Assembly (NCBI RefSeq): GCF_036311985.1
Contig: NZ_JAZDCJ010000001.1
DNA: 64,000 bases
Strand: one strand, 5' to 3'
Origin: JAZDCJ01 sp036311985
GTDB lineage: Bacteria; Actinomycetota; Actinomycetes; Actinomycetales; Micrococcaceae
Made by a program: the position numbers and the translations under genes. Below are positions 40,596 through 48,023 of this stretch, one piece after another. Below the pieces are notes generated by a model. It did not search any database. It saw only the letters and a program-made list of their open reading frames with translations, and was not told the DNA's origin. How positions within the stretch are numbered: position 1 is the stretch's first letter; each line of letters opens with the position of its first letter.

Positions 40596-41512
40596 CGCGG
40601 ACCATCACCGCCCGGGCGCCGGGCAAGATCAACGTGCACTTCCGCGTCGGTCCTCCGCGCGAGGACGGATACCACGACGTCGCGAGCCTGTACCTGGCGA
40701 TCTCCCTGTTCGAGGACGTCGTCGCCACCGCGCGGATCGACGGCGAGCACTCCCTCTCCCTCGGGGCCGGATCGACGGCCGTGACGGACCCGGAGGACTT
40801 CCCCCTCGGCCCCTCGAACCTGGCACTGCGCGCCGCCCGCGCCCTGGCCGACGCCACGGGCCACGCCGGCGGAGTGCACCTCGAGGTCGTCAAGCGCGTG
40901 CCCATCGCCGGCGGCATGGGCGGCGGCTCGGCCGACGCCGCGGCGGCGCTCGTGGCGTGCAACGCGCTCTGGGGGACCGGACTGACGCGCGAGGAGCTCG
41001 GGAGGATCGGCGCCGGGCTCGGCGCCGACGTGCCGTTCGCGCTCTCCGGCGGCGCCGCCGTCGGACTCGGGATCGGGGACGAGCTCTCGCCCCTGCTCCT
41101 GCGCAGCCGCACCGACTGGGTGATCCTGCCGGCGAGCTACGGGCTGTCCACGCCGGCGGTCTACGCGCGCCTCGACGAGCTGCGCGCGGGGCGGGACGTC
41201 GAAACGCCTCGCGAGGTCGACCCGGGCGTCGTCCAGGCCCTCGTCGCCGGCGACCACGCCCTCTTGCAGGGGCTCGTCTTCAACGACCTCACCCCGGCCG
41301 CTATGGACCTGGCCCCGGAGCTCGCGGCCGTCCTGGAGATGGGCGACGCCGCGGGCGCGCTGGCCTCGCTCGTCTCCGGTTCCGGGCCCACGGTCGCCCT
41401 GCTGGCCGCCGGCCCGCGCCACGCCGCCGAGATCGCCAACCAGCTCGAGGACGAGTCGGGCCTGGCGGCCCGTGCCGTGCACGGGCCCGTGCACGGCGCC
41501 TCGATCGTCTGA
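40592..41512 (+). CDS. ispE: 4-diphosphocytidyl-2-C-methyl-D-erythritol kinase
   Basis: A 306-residue GHMP kinase of the MEP isoprenoid pathway. The substrate-binding opening ARAPGKINVHFRVG (residues 7-20), the ATP-binding glycine loop IAGGMGGGSADAAAAL (about 107-122) and the C-terminal SGSGPTVALL are present. Products feed undecaprenyl and menaquinone synthesis, hence the envelope glycan pathways in this window. It is translationally coupled to ksgA, an order conserved in actinobacteria. Confidence 0.95.
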   Translation: MTRTITARAPGKINVHFRVGPPREDGYHDVASLYLAISLFEDVVATARIDGEHSLSLGAGSTAVTDPEDFPLGPSNLALRAARALADATGHAGGVHLEVVKRVPIAGGMGGGSADAAAALVACNALWGTGLTREELGRIGAGLGADVPFALSGGAAVGLGIGDELSPLLLRSRTDWVILPASYGLSTPAVYARLDELRAGRDVETPREVDPGVVQALVAGDHALLQGLVFNDLTPAAMDLAPELAAVLEMGDAAGALASLVSGSGPTVALLAAGPRHAAEIANQLEDESGLAARAVHGPVHGASIV

Positions 41513-41569
41513 CGGTGCCCCGCACGGCCGCACCGAACCACCATCACCAAGCGTAAGGACAACCGCACC

Positions 41570-43375
41570 GTGGCACATCTGCTGGGAGCCGAGAACGTCT
41601 CCGTCACCTTCGTGACCCGTACCGTCCTGGACGGCGTCACGCTGGGCCTCGAGGACGGGGACCGGATCGGGATGGTGGGCCGCAACGGCGACGGCAAGTC
41701 CACGCTCATGCGGCTGCTCGCGCAGCGCCAGCGGGCCGATTCGGGGCGCGTGACCAAGCGCGGAGACGTCCGTGTGGGCTTCCTGGACCAGCAGGACGTC
41801 CTCGACGGCGACCTCGAGGTCGGGCACGCGATCGTCGGCGACGCCGCGGACCACGAGTGGGCGTCCAATCCTCGGGTCCGCGAGGTCATGGGCGGGCTCG
41901 TCGGCGAGGTCGACTGGCACGCCAAGGTCTCCTCCCTCTCCGGCGGGCAGAAGCGCCGTGTCGCGCTCGCCAAGCTCCTGATCGGGGACCACGAGGTGGT
42001 CATGCTCGACGAGCCGACCAACCACCTCGACGTCGAGGGCGTCGCGTGGCTCGCGCGGCACCTCAAGCAGCGGTGGAGGGCCAATGCCGGCGCGCTCCTC
42101 GTCGTGACCCACGACCGCTGGTTCCTCGACGAGGTCTGCACGCGGACGTGGGAGGTGCACGACGGCATCGTCGACCATTTCGACGGCGGCTACGCGGCCT
42201 ACGTCCTGGCCCGCGCAGAGCGGGACCGGATGGCGGCCGTTGTGGAGAACAAGCGCCAGCAGCTCGTGAAGAAGGAGCTCGCCTGGCTCCGCCGCGGAGC
42301 GCCCGCGCGCACGTCCAAGCCCAAGTTCCGCATCGAGGCGGCGAATGAGCTGATCTCCGACGTCCCGGCCCCGCGGGACTCGGTCGCGCTGTCGAAGATG
42401 GCCACGGCGCGGCTCGGCAAGGACGTCCTGGACCTGGAGGACGTCTCCCTGGCGTACGACGGCGGGGCCCCCTTGTTCGACAAGGTCACCCTGCGTCTGG
42501 CCCCGGGGGAGAGGATCGGCGTCGTCGGCGTCAACGGGGCCGGGAAGTCGACCCTGCTCAAGCTCCTCAACGGGGAGGTCGAGCCCACCGGTGGCCGGCT
42601 CAAGCGCGGCAAGACGGTCAAGACGGCGATCCTGACGCAGGAGGTGCGCGAGCTCGACGCCGTCGCCGAGGAGCGCGTCATCGAGGTCGTGCAGGCCGAG
42701 CGCAACGTCTTCCAGGTCGGGGGCCGCGAGCTCTCCGCGGGGCAACTCGTCGAGCAGCTGGGCTTCGGGACGGAGAAGCAGTGGACTCCGGTCAAGGAGC
42801 TCTCCGGCGGAGAGCGCCGGCGGCTGCAGCTGCTCCGCCTGCTCGTGGGCGAGCCGAACGTGCTGATGCTCGACGAGCCGACCAACGACCTCGACACGGA
42901 CACGCTCGCCGCGGTCGAGGACCTGCTCGACGGCTGGCCCGGCACCCTCGTCGTCGTCAGCCACGACCGCTACTTGCTTGAGCGCGTGACCGACCACCAG
43001 ATCGCGCTCCTGGGCGACGGGAAGATCCGCGGCCTGCCCGGGGGAGTGGAGCAGTACCTGCAACTGCGCGCCGAGGCCACGGCCCCGGCGTCGTCCTCGT
43101 CCCCTGCCGCTCCGGGTGGAGGGGGAGCCGCGGCCGAAGCCGGTCCCAGCGAGGCCGAGAAGCGCGAGGCGCGCAAGGAGGTGAACCGGATCGACCGGCA
43201 GCTCGGCAAGATCGCGGAACAGGTGGCGAAGCTCGAGGCGACGATGGCCGCGGCCGCCGAGGCGCAGGAGTTCGACGAGCTCAAGGACCTCACGGCCCGT
43301 CTGCAGACGCTCCAGGCGGAACAGGAGGGCCTCGAATCGGCGTGGCTCGAAGCCGCGGAGGTCGTCGGCGGCTAA
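41570..43375 (+). CDS. ABC-F family ATPase
   Basis: A 601-residue protein with two ABC domains and no membrane helices. Walker A motifs are GRNGDGKST (about 38-46) and GVNGAGKST; signature motifs are SSLSGGQKRR and KELSGGERRR; both Walker B regions read MLDEPTN. The inter-domain linker (about 220-265) and a C-terminal charged coiled-coil (about 520-600) fit ABC-F translation factors, which act on the ribosomal E site. Resistance versus housekeeping subgroup cannot be told; the position after ispE is typical of the housekeeping uup/EttA-like member. GTG 41570 has AAGGA about 12 nt upstream. Confidence 0.9.
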   Translation: MAHLLGAENVSVTFVTRTVLDGVTLGLEDGDRIGMVGRNGDGKSTLMRLLAQRQRADSGRVTKRGDVRVGFLDQQDVLDGDLEVGHAIVGDAADHEWASNPRVREVMGGLVGEVDWHAKVSSLSGGQKRRVALAKLLIGDHEVVMLDEPTNHLDVEGVAWLARHLKQRWRANAGALLVVTHDRWFLDEVCTRTWEVHDGIVDHFDGGYAAYVLARAERDRMAAVVENKRQQLVKKELAWLRRGAPARTSKPKFRIEAANELISDVPAPRDSVALSKMATARLGKDVLDLEDVSLAYDGGAPLFDKVTLRLAPGERIGVVGVNGAGKSTLLKLLNGEVEPTGGRLKRGKTVKTAILTQEVRELDAVAEERVIEVVQAERNVFQVGGRELSAGQLVEQLGFGTEKQWTPVKELSGGERRRLQLLRLLVGEPNVLMLDEPTNDLDTDTLAAVEDLLDGWPGTLVVVSHDRYLLERVTDHQIALLGDGKIRGLPGGVEQYLQLRAEATAPASSSSPAAPGGGGAAAEAGPSEAEKREARKEVNRIDRQLGKIAEQVAKLEATMAAAAEAQEFDELKDLTARLQTLQAEQEGLESAWLEAAEVVGG

Positions 43376-43537
43376 CCGTGCCGCCACGCCCGTCCCAGTG
43401 CGGCCCGGCTCGCCTGAAGCCCCGCGGAGTCCTGCGACCCGGGCGCTGTTTTCCGTTCCCCGGTCATCCGGTTCATGGCACGGCGGGGATTCGTGGCAGA
43501 ATACCTAACCGTGCCGGACCGCCGCGCGGCGGCACGT

Positions 43538-43612
43538 TCCGCCCTGGTGTAATGGCAGCACGCCGGCCTTTGGAGCCGTGCAGTCTAGGTTCGAATCCTA
43601 GGGGCGGAACCA
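43538..43612 (+). tRNA. tRNA-Gln (anticodon TTG)
   Basis: Acceptor arms TCCGCCC (43538-43544) and GGGCGGA (43602-43608) pair perfectly with discriminator A and an encoded CCA (43610-43612). The T arm CTAGG-TTCGAAT-CCTAG and the three-pair D arm GTG/CAC are clear. The anticodon loop is CTTTGGA with TTG at 43570-43572. The U1-A72 pair is typical of tRNA-Gln. The outermost anticodon-stem pair is a C-T mismatch. A CCGCCG/CGGCGG hairpin (43519-43532) lies just before the mature 5' end. Confidence 0.93.
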
Positions 43613-43638
43613 GCGCAGGGACGGTCCGCGGCAAGCGG

Positions 43639-43644
43639 TAGACT
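43639..43644 (+). promoter_or_regulatory. -10 box for glmU-prs
   Basis: TAGACT in the decamer GGTAGACTGG, which recurs before rplY. Two tandem copies of GGGCTGGCCC (43645-43664) follow it in the leader and can form a hairpin. Confidence 0.5.
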
Positions 43645-43701
43645 GGGCTGGCCCGGGCTGGCCCGGGCCCGTGAACGCCAACACCGCAGGGAGTGCACAA
43701 C

Positions 43702-45141
43702 TTGAGCGTGGAAGCCACCGCACCGGCCGCCGTCATCGTCCTCGCAGCCGGAGCCGGCACCCGGATGAAATCGTCCAAACCCAAGATCCTCCACGAAATC
43801 GGCGGCCGCTCCATGGTCGGGCACGCCTTGGCCGCGGCCAAGGGGCTCGACCCGAAGCAGCTTGTCGCCGTCGTCCGGCACGAGCGCGACCTCGTCGTCG
43901 GACACCTCCTCGAGATCGAGCCCGGCATCACCATCGCCGACCAGGACGGGATCCCCGGCACCGGCCGCGCCGTCCAGCTCGGACTGGCCGCGCTGCCCCC
44001 GCACCTCGACGGCACCATCGTCGTCACCTATGGCGACGTGCCGCTGCTCACCACCGGACTCCTGCAGGAGCTCGTCGCTGCCCACGACGCCGCCGGCAAC
44101 GCCGCGACCGTCCTGACCGCCGTGCTGGACGACGCCACGGGCTACGGCCGGATCCTGCGCGGCACCGACGGGACCGTCACCGGGATCGTCGAGCACAAGG
44201 ACGCGAGCGACGAGCAGCGCGCCATCCGCGAGGTCAACTCCGGCATCTACGCGTTCGACGCGGCCGTCCTGCGCGACGCGCTCGGCCAGGTCACGACGGA
44301 CAACACGCAAGGCGAGATGTACCTCACGGACGTCCTGGCCATCGCCCGCGAGGCCGGCGGCCGCGTCGCCGCCGTCGTCACCGACGACCCCTGGCAGGTC
44401 GAGGGCGCCAACGACCGCGTCCAGCTCGCCGCGCTCGGCAAGGAGCTGAACCGCCGGATCGTCGAGGGCTGGATGCGCGCCGGCGTGACCGTCGTCGACC
44501 CCGCCACCACGTGGATCGACTCCAGCGTCGCCCTCTCCCCGGACGTGACCATCAAGCCCGGCACGCAGCTCCACGGCGCCACGGCCATCGGCACGGGCGC
44601 CGTGATCGGCCCCGACACGACCCTGACCGACACCCAGGTGGGTATCAACGCGGTCGTCAAGCGCAGCGACGTCACCGCCTCCGCAATCGGCGCCGGCGCC
44701 ACGGTGGGCCCGTTCGCCTACCTGCGCCCCCAGACCGAGCTCGGCGAGGCCGGCAAGATCGGCGCGTTCTACGAGACCAAGAACGTCACCGTGGGCCGCG
44801 GCTCGAAGCTCTCCCACCTGGGCTACGCGGGCGACGCCGAGATCGGCGAGTACACCAACATCGGCTGCGGCAACATCACGGCCAACTACGACGGCGTCAA
44901 CAAGCACCGCACCGTCATCGGCTCCCACGTCCGCACGAGCTCGAACACCGTGTTCGTCGCCCCCGTGACCATCGGCGACGGCGCCTACACCGGCGCCGGC
45001 GCCGTGGTGCGCAAGGACGTCCCCGCCGGCGCCCTCGCGCTCTCGGTCGCCCCGCAGCGCAACACCGAGGGATGGACGGCAGCCAAGCGCCCCGGCACCC
45101 CCTCCGCCGAGGCGGCCGGCCAGTCCGGCCCCGCGTCCTGA
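43702..45141 (+). CDS. glmU: bifunctional UDP-GlcNAc pyrophosphorylase / glucosamine-1-P acetyltransferase
   Basis: A 479-residue enzyme making UDP-GlcNAc for peptidoglycan. The N-terminal nucleotidyltransferase has VLAAGAGTRMKS-SKPKILHEIGG and DQDGIPGTGRAVQLG; the C-terminal half is a left-handed beta helix with hexapeptide repeats and the acetyltransferase signature around GNITANYDGVNKHRT. TTG 43702 is favoured because GGGAG lies 8 nt upstream; GTG 43693 sits on that ribosome binding site. The last 20 residues are a Pro/Ala-rich tail. It is cotranscribed with prs, giving the glmU-prs pair seen in many bacteria. Confidence 0.96.
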   Translation: MSVEATAPAAVIVLAAGAGTRMKSSKPKILHEIGGRSMVGHALAAAKGLDPKQLVAVVRHERDLVVGHLLEIEPGITIADQDGIPGTGRAVQLGLAALPPHLDGTIVVTYGDVPLLTTGLLQELVAAHDAAGNAATVLTAVLDDATGYGRILRGTDGTVTGIVEHKDASDEQRAIREVNSGIYAFDAAVLRDALGQVTTDNTQGEMYLTDVLAIAREAGGRVAAVVTDDPWQVEGANDRVQLAALGKELNRRIVEGWMRAGVTVVDPATTWIDSSVALSPDVTIKPGTQLHGATAIGTGAVIGPDTTLTDTQVGINAVVKRSDVTASAIGAGATVGPFAYLRPQTELGEAGKIGAFYETKNVTVGRGSKLSHLGYAGDAEIGEYTNIGCGNITANYDGVNKHRTVIGSHVRTSSNTVFVAPVTIGDGAYTGAGAVVRKDVPAGALALSVAPQRNTEGWTAAKRPGTPSAEAAGQSGPAS

Positions 45142-45184
45142 ACCCCTCTCCACCGATCCCCATCAGGCACCAGAAAGTGAACCC

Positions 45185-46165
45185 ATGAGCGAACTGAGCC
45201 ACAACGTCGACAAGAAGCTGGTGCTCGCCAGCGGCCGCGCGCACCCCGAGCTCGCCGAGGAGATCGCCTCCGTGCTCGAGACCGAACTGCTGCCGATGTC
45301 GGCCTACGACTTCGCCAACGGGGAGATCTACGTCCGTTCGGGCGAGAGCGTGCGCGGCAAGGACGTCTTCATCATCCAGGCGCACCCGGCGCCGCTGAAC
45401 AACTGGCTCATGGAACAGCTCATCATGATCGACTCGATGAAGCGCGCCTCGGCCCGCCGCATCACCGTCGTCTCGCCCTTCTACCCCTACGCACGCCAGG
45501 ACAAGAAGGGCCGCGGCCGCGAGCCCATCTCCGCCCGCCTCGTCGCCGACCTCTACAAGACGGCGGGCGCCGACCGCATCATGAGCGTGGACCTGCACAC
45601 CGCGCAGATCCAGGGCTTCTTCGACGGACCCGTGGACCACCTCTTCGCGATCCCGCTGCTCGCCGACTACATCCGCACGCGCGTCGAGGCCGACAACGTC
45701 ACGGTCGTCTCCCCGGACACCGGCCGCGTCCGCGTGGCCGAGCAGTGGGCCGACCGGCTCGGCGGCGCCCCGCTCGCGTTCGTGCACAAGTCCCGCGACC
45801 TCACCGTGCCGAACCAGGCCGTGTCCAAGACCGTCGTCGGCCAGATCGAGGGCCGCACGTGCGTGCTCATCGACGACATGATCGACACCGGCGGCACGAT
45901 CTCCGGGGCCGTCCGCGTGCTCAAGGACGCCGGCGCCAAGGACGTCATCATCGCCGCCACGCACGCCGTGTTCTCCGACCCGGCCGCCCAGCGCCTCTCC
46001 GAATCGGGCGCCCGCGAAGTCGTCGTGACCAACACCCTGCCGATCCCCTCCTCGAAGCGCTTCAAGCAGCTGACCGTCCTCTCGATCGCGCCGCTCATCG
46101 CGCGCGCCGTCAAGGAGGTCTTCGAGGACGGCTCCGTGACGAGTCTCTTCGACGGCAACGCCTGA
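45185..46165 (+). CDS. prs: ribose-phosphate pyrophosphokinase
   Basis: A 326-residue PRPP synthetase, transferring pyrophosphate from ATP to ribose-5-phosphate for purine, pyrimidine, histidine and tryptophan synthesis. The ATP-site segment VVSPFYPYARQDKKGRGREP, the divalent-cation motif MSVDLHTAQIQGFF (about 138-151) and the PRPP loop VLIDDMIDTGGT (about 230-241) are intact. ATG 45185 lies 44 nt after glmU. It links to purE/purK at 10 kb and PNP/deoC at 57-60 kb. Confidence 0.97.
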   Translation: MSELSHNVDKKLVLASGRAHPELAEEIASVLETELLPMSAYDFANGEIYVRSGESVRGKDVFIIQAHPAPLNNWLMEQLIMIDSMKRASARRITVVSPFYPYARQDKKGRGREPISARLVADLYKTAGADRIMSVDLHTAQIQGFFDGPVDHLFAIPLLADYIRTRVEADNVTVVSPDTGRVRVAEQWADRLGGAPLAFVHKSRDLTVPNQAVSKTVVGQIEGRTCVLIDDMIDTGGTISGAVRVLKDAGAKDVIIAATHAVFSDPAAQRLSESGAREVVVTNTLPIPSSKRFKQLTVLSIAPLIARAVKEVFEDGSVTSLFDGNA

Positions 46166-46182
46166 TCTCTCTCCGCGCCACC

Positions 46183-46218
46183 GCACGACGGCCCCGGCAC
46201 CCGCCGGGGCCGTCGTGC
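46183..46218 (+). terminator. glmU-prs terminator
   Basis: A perfect 16-bp stem (46183-46198 with 46203-46218) with ACCC loop, followed by GTTTCC. Confidence 0.85.
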
Positions 46219-46236
46219 GTTTCCTGGTTCTGCTGG

Positions 46237-46242
46237 TAGACT
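46237..46242 (+). promoter_or_regulatory. -10 box for rplY-pth
   Basis: TAGACT in GGTAGACTGG, identical over ten bases to the glmU element. Transcription would start near 46250, at the base of the structured leader. Confidence 0.5.
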
Positions 46243-46251
46243 GGCCGGCAG

Positions 46252-46375
46252 TGCCCAGGCGAGGGAGGGCGTCCACCGAAGGACGCGGCTCCGTGATCGA
46301 CGAGGCTGGACCCGGAAGGAACGCGGCGATGCCGCGGACCGGTGACGGTGTCCAGGTTCATCCGATGCCTGGGCA
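46252..46375 (+). ncRNA. structured leader RNA of rplY
   Basis: TGCCCAGGC (46252-46260) and GCCTGGGCA (46367-46375) form a perfect 9-bp closing stem. Inside are a hairpin GCGTCC/GGACGC (46269-46274 with 46281-46286) and a long arm built from CTGGAC/GTCCAG (46306-46311 with 46350-46355), CCGG/CCGG (46312-46315 with 46339-46342) and CGCGGC/GCCGCG (46322-46336). The 124-nt, closed, two-armed shape suggests a regulatory leader. It could mimic 5S rRNA, the target of L25. No known family was recognised. Confidence 0.5.
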
Positions 46376-46407
46376 GACCGAAACACCGACGAGTACGGGA
46401 GAATCCC

Positions 46408-47022
46408 ATGACCGACCAGACCAAGATCGCCGCCGAGCTCCGCACCGACTTCGGCAAGGGCGCAGCCCGCCAGGCCCGCCGCGCCCACCAGGTCCCCGCC
46501 GTGATCTACGGCCACGGTGCAGAGCCGATCCACATCCTGCTCCCGCAGCAGCAGACCACCCTGGCCGTCCGCCACTCCAACGCCCTCCTGGTCCTGGACA
46601 TCGACGGCGAAGAGCACCTGGCCCTCGTCAAGGACATCCAGCGCCACGCCCTGCGCCAGACCGTTGACCACCTGGACCTCCTCACCGTCAAGAAGGGCGA
46701 GAAGGTCACCGTGGACGTCAACGTGCACCTCGAGGGCGAGGTCGCCGCGGGCGCCGTCGTCGACCTGGAGCTCTTCACTGTCTCCGTCGAGGCCGAGGCC
46801 ACCCACCTGCCCGAGACCGTCACCGTGAGCGTCGAGGGCCGCCAGGCCGGCGACAACGTGCTCGCCTCCGAGCTCGTGCTCCCGAAGGGCACCTCGCTGC
46901 TGACCGACCCGGAGAGCGTCGTCGCGACCATCTACGTCCCGGCCGCCGCCGACCTGGGCGAGGACGCGGCGTCCGCCGAGGGCGCCTCCGAGGAGGCCCC
47001 GGCCGCCGAGTCCGCCGAGTAG
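46408..47022 (+). CDS. rplY: 50S ribosomal protein L25/general stress protein Ctc
   Basis: A 204-residue long-form L25 (Ctc) that binds 5S rRNA. The N-terminal L25 domain (about 5-95) shows LRTDFGKGAARQARR and VPAVIYGHG; the TL5-type C-terminal beta domain (about 100-185) has VDVNVHLEGEV and DNVLASELVLPKGT. An acidic Ala/Glu tail ends the protein. ATG 46408 with GGGAG upstream is preferred over an open frame to 46342 that runs through the leader. It lies 18 nt before pth, a conserved actinobacterial pair. Confidence 0.95.
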   Translation: MTDQTKIAAELRTDFGKGAARQARRAHQVPAVIYGHGAEPIHILLPQQQTTLAVRHSNALLVLDIDGEEHLALVKDIQRHALRQTVDHLDLLTVKKGEKVTVDVNVHLEGEVAAGAVVDLELFTVSVEAEATHLPETVTVSVEGRQAGDNVLASELVLPKGTSLLTDPESVVATIYVPAAADLGEDAASAEGASEEAPAAESAE

Positions 47023-47040
47023 CGGACCGCCCCGCCTCAT

Positions 47041-47622
47041 ATGGCAAGCGATACCTGGCTCGTAGCCGGGCTCGGAAACCCCGGGCCCGGCTACGCCCAT
47101 CATCGGCACAATGTCGGGCAGATGGTCCTCGACGAGCTCGCCGGCCGCGTGGGCGGCTCCTTCAAGGCCCACAAGTCCCGGGCGCAGCTCCTCGAGGGCC
47201 GTCTTGGCCTGGGCGGTCCCCGGGTCGTCCTGGCCAAACCCTCGACCTACATGAACCTCAGCGGCGGGCCCGTGTCCTCACTCGCGGCGTTCTTCTCGAT
47301 CCCGGCGGACCACGTCATCGCCGTCCACGACGAGATCGACATCGACTTCGCCACCGTCCGGCTCAAGCTCGGCGGTGGCGAGGGCGGGCACAACGGCCTG
47401 CGGGACATCACCAAGGCGCTTGGCACACGGGACTACCACCGGGTCCGGGTCGGCGTGGGCAGGCCGCCGGGACGCATGGATACCGCCGACTTCGTCCTGC
47501 GCGACTTCGGCACGGCGGAGAAGAAGGAGCTGCCCTTCCTGATCGACGATGCGGCGGACGCCGTCGAGGTGTTGATCCGCGAGGGACTCACGACCGCACA
47601 GCAGCGCTTCCACGGCTCCTGA
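47041..47622 (+). CDS. pth: peptidyl-tRNA hydrolase
   Basis: A 193-residue Pth releasing tRNA from prematurely dropped peptidyl-tRNA. The GLGNPGPGYAHHRHNVG opening contains the catalytic histidine (His23 region), followed by KPSTYMNLSGGPV with the key asparagine and HDEIDIDF, then GGGEGGHNGLRDI. No ribosome binding site precedes the ATG; translation may depend on rplY 18 nt upstream. Confidence 0.95.
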   Translation: MASDTWLVAGLGNPGPGYAHHRHNVGQMVLDELAGRVGGSFKAHKSRAQLLEGRLGLGGPRVVLAKPSTYMNLSGGPVSSLAAFFSIPADHVIAVHDEIDIDFATVRLKLGGGEGGHNGLRDITKALGTRDYHRVRVGVGRPPGRMDTADFVLRDFGTAEKKELPFLIDDAADAVEVLIREGLTTAQQRFHGS

Positions 47623-47691
47623 AGTCGACCGGAGGGAACCGGGGCCACTTGCTTGGCATGCCGGCCTCAAGATGACGAAATGTGACGCAGG

Positions 47692-47721
47692 ATGACATTT
47701 GACAAACTTTTCACATATGCT
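47692..47721 (+). promoter_or_regulatory. promoter-like segment downstream of pth
   Basis: ATGACA at 47692-47697 and TATGCT at 47716-47721 are separated by 18 bp in a locally AT-rich stretch that also contains TTGACA at 47699-47704. Confidence 0.4.
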
Positions 47722-47727
47722 GGTGCG

Positions 47728-47812
47728 CAGCCTTGATGGCTCCCTGAACGGGGGCCGGCAGCGGGCGGCCTCTGAGACTGGGCCACCCCCATCCCGCTGC
47801 CGGCCCCTTTTT
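47728..47812 (+). ncRNA. candidate small RNA between pth and sufS
   Basis: A transcript from the promoter-like segment would be about 85 nt and would end at the T-run of the strong terminator. It contains no convincing reading frame. The same sequence could simply be the 3' end of the rplY-pth mRNA. Confidence 0.35.
47751..47812 (+). terminator. T-tailed intrinsic terminator
   Basis: A perfect 15-bp stem (47751-47765 with 47793-47807), with an inner GGCC/GGCC pair in its loop, is followed by TTTTT at 47808-47812. It is the only classic T-tailed terminator in the window. Confidence 0.9.
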
Positions 47813-47944
47813 CATGCCTTCGTCCCCTGTGGCCGACCCGTGGGTCCCGGATCCCGGTCCCCGACGACGCCGTGGTCCGCGCGGGGAACGGTTAGGTTCG
47901 GCTCACGTGTGCTCCGGGCGCATGGGTGGGAAGATTAGGGCATC

Positions 47945-47959
47945 ATTCCGTAGCGGAAT
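47945..47959. repeat. inverted repeat ATTCCG-TAG-CGGAAT before sufS
   Basis: A perfect 6-bp inverted repeat with 3-bp spacer, 65 bp before the sufS start and downstream of TAGGTT (47893-47898). It is operator-like and may mediate Fe-S or redox control. Confidence 0.45.
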
Positions 47960-48023
47960 CCGCGCGCAGGCCGCCTCGACGGCCGGCGCGGGAGCAGACC
48001 ACCCGGCAGAAGGGCTTACCACC

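Larger units (their letters stand above)
47623..48023. other. 401-bp gap between pth and sufS
   Basis: No protein-coding gene is supported here. From left to right it holds an AT-rich promoter-like segment, a possible short transcript ending in a classic T-tailed terminator at 47812, a TAGGTT -10 candidate (47893-47898), an exact 15-bp palindromic element (47945-47959), and the sufS ribosome binding site. Confidence 0.7.

Noticed and set aside
40121..43387. Antisense open frame of over 1000 codons across ksgA, ispE and the ABC-F gene
   Set aside because: High-GC third-position bias keeps this frame open; its composition is Arg/Gly/Leu/Val shadow sequence and the plus strand encodes three complete conserved proteins.
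43538..43609. Reading the tRNA as tRNA-Pro (TGG) by shifting the anticodon loop
   Set aside because: The shifted anticodon stem has a G-G clash, while the TTG reading gives four good pairs and the U1-A72 pair typical of tRNA-Gln.
47728..47812. Possible 6C-type actinobacterial small RNA
   Set aside because: C-runs in the loops are only three to five long and the two-hairpin layout of 6C is not reproduced; kept only as a generic sRNA candidate.
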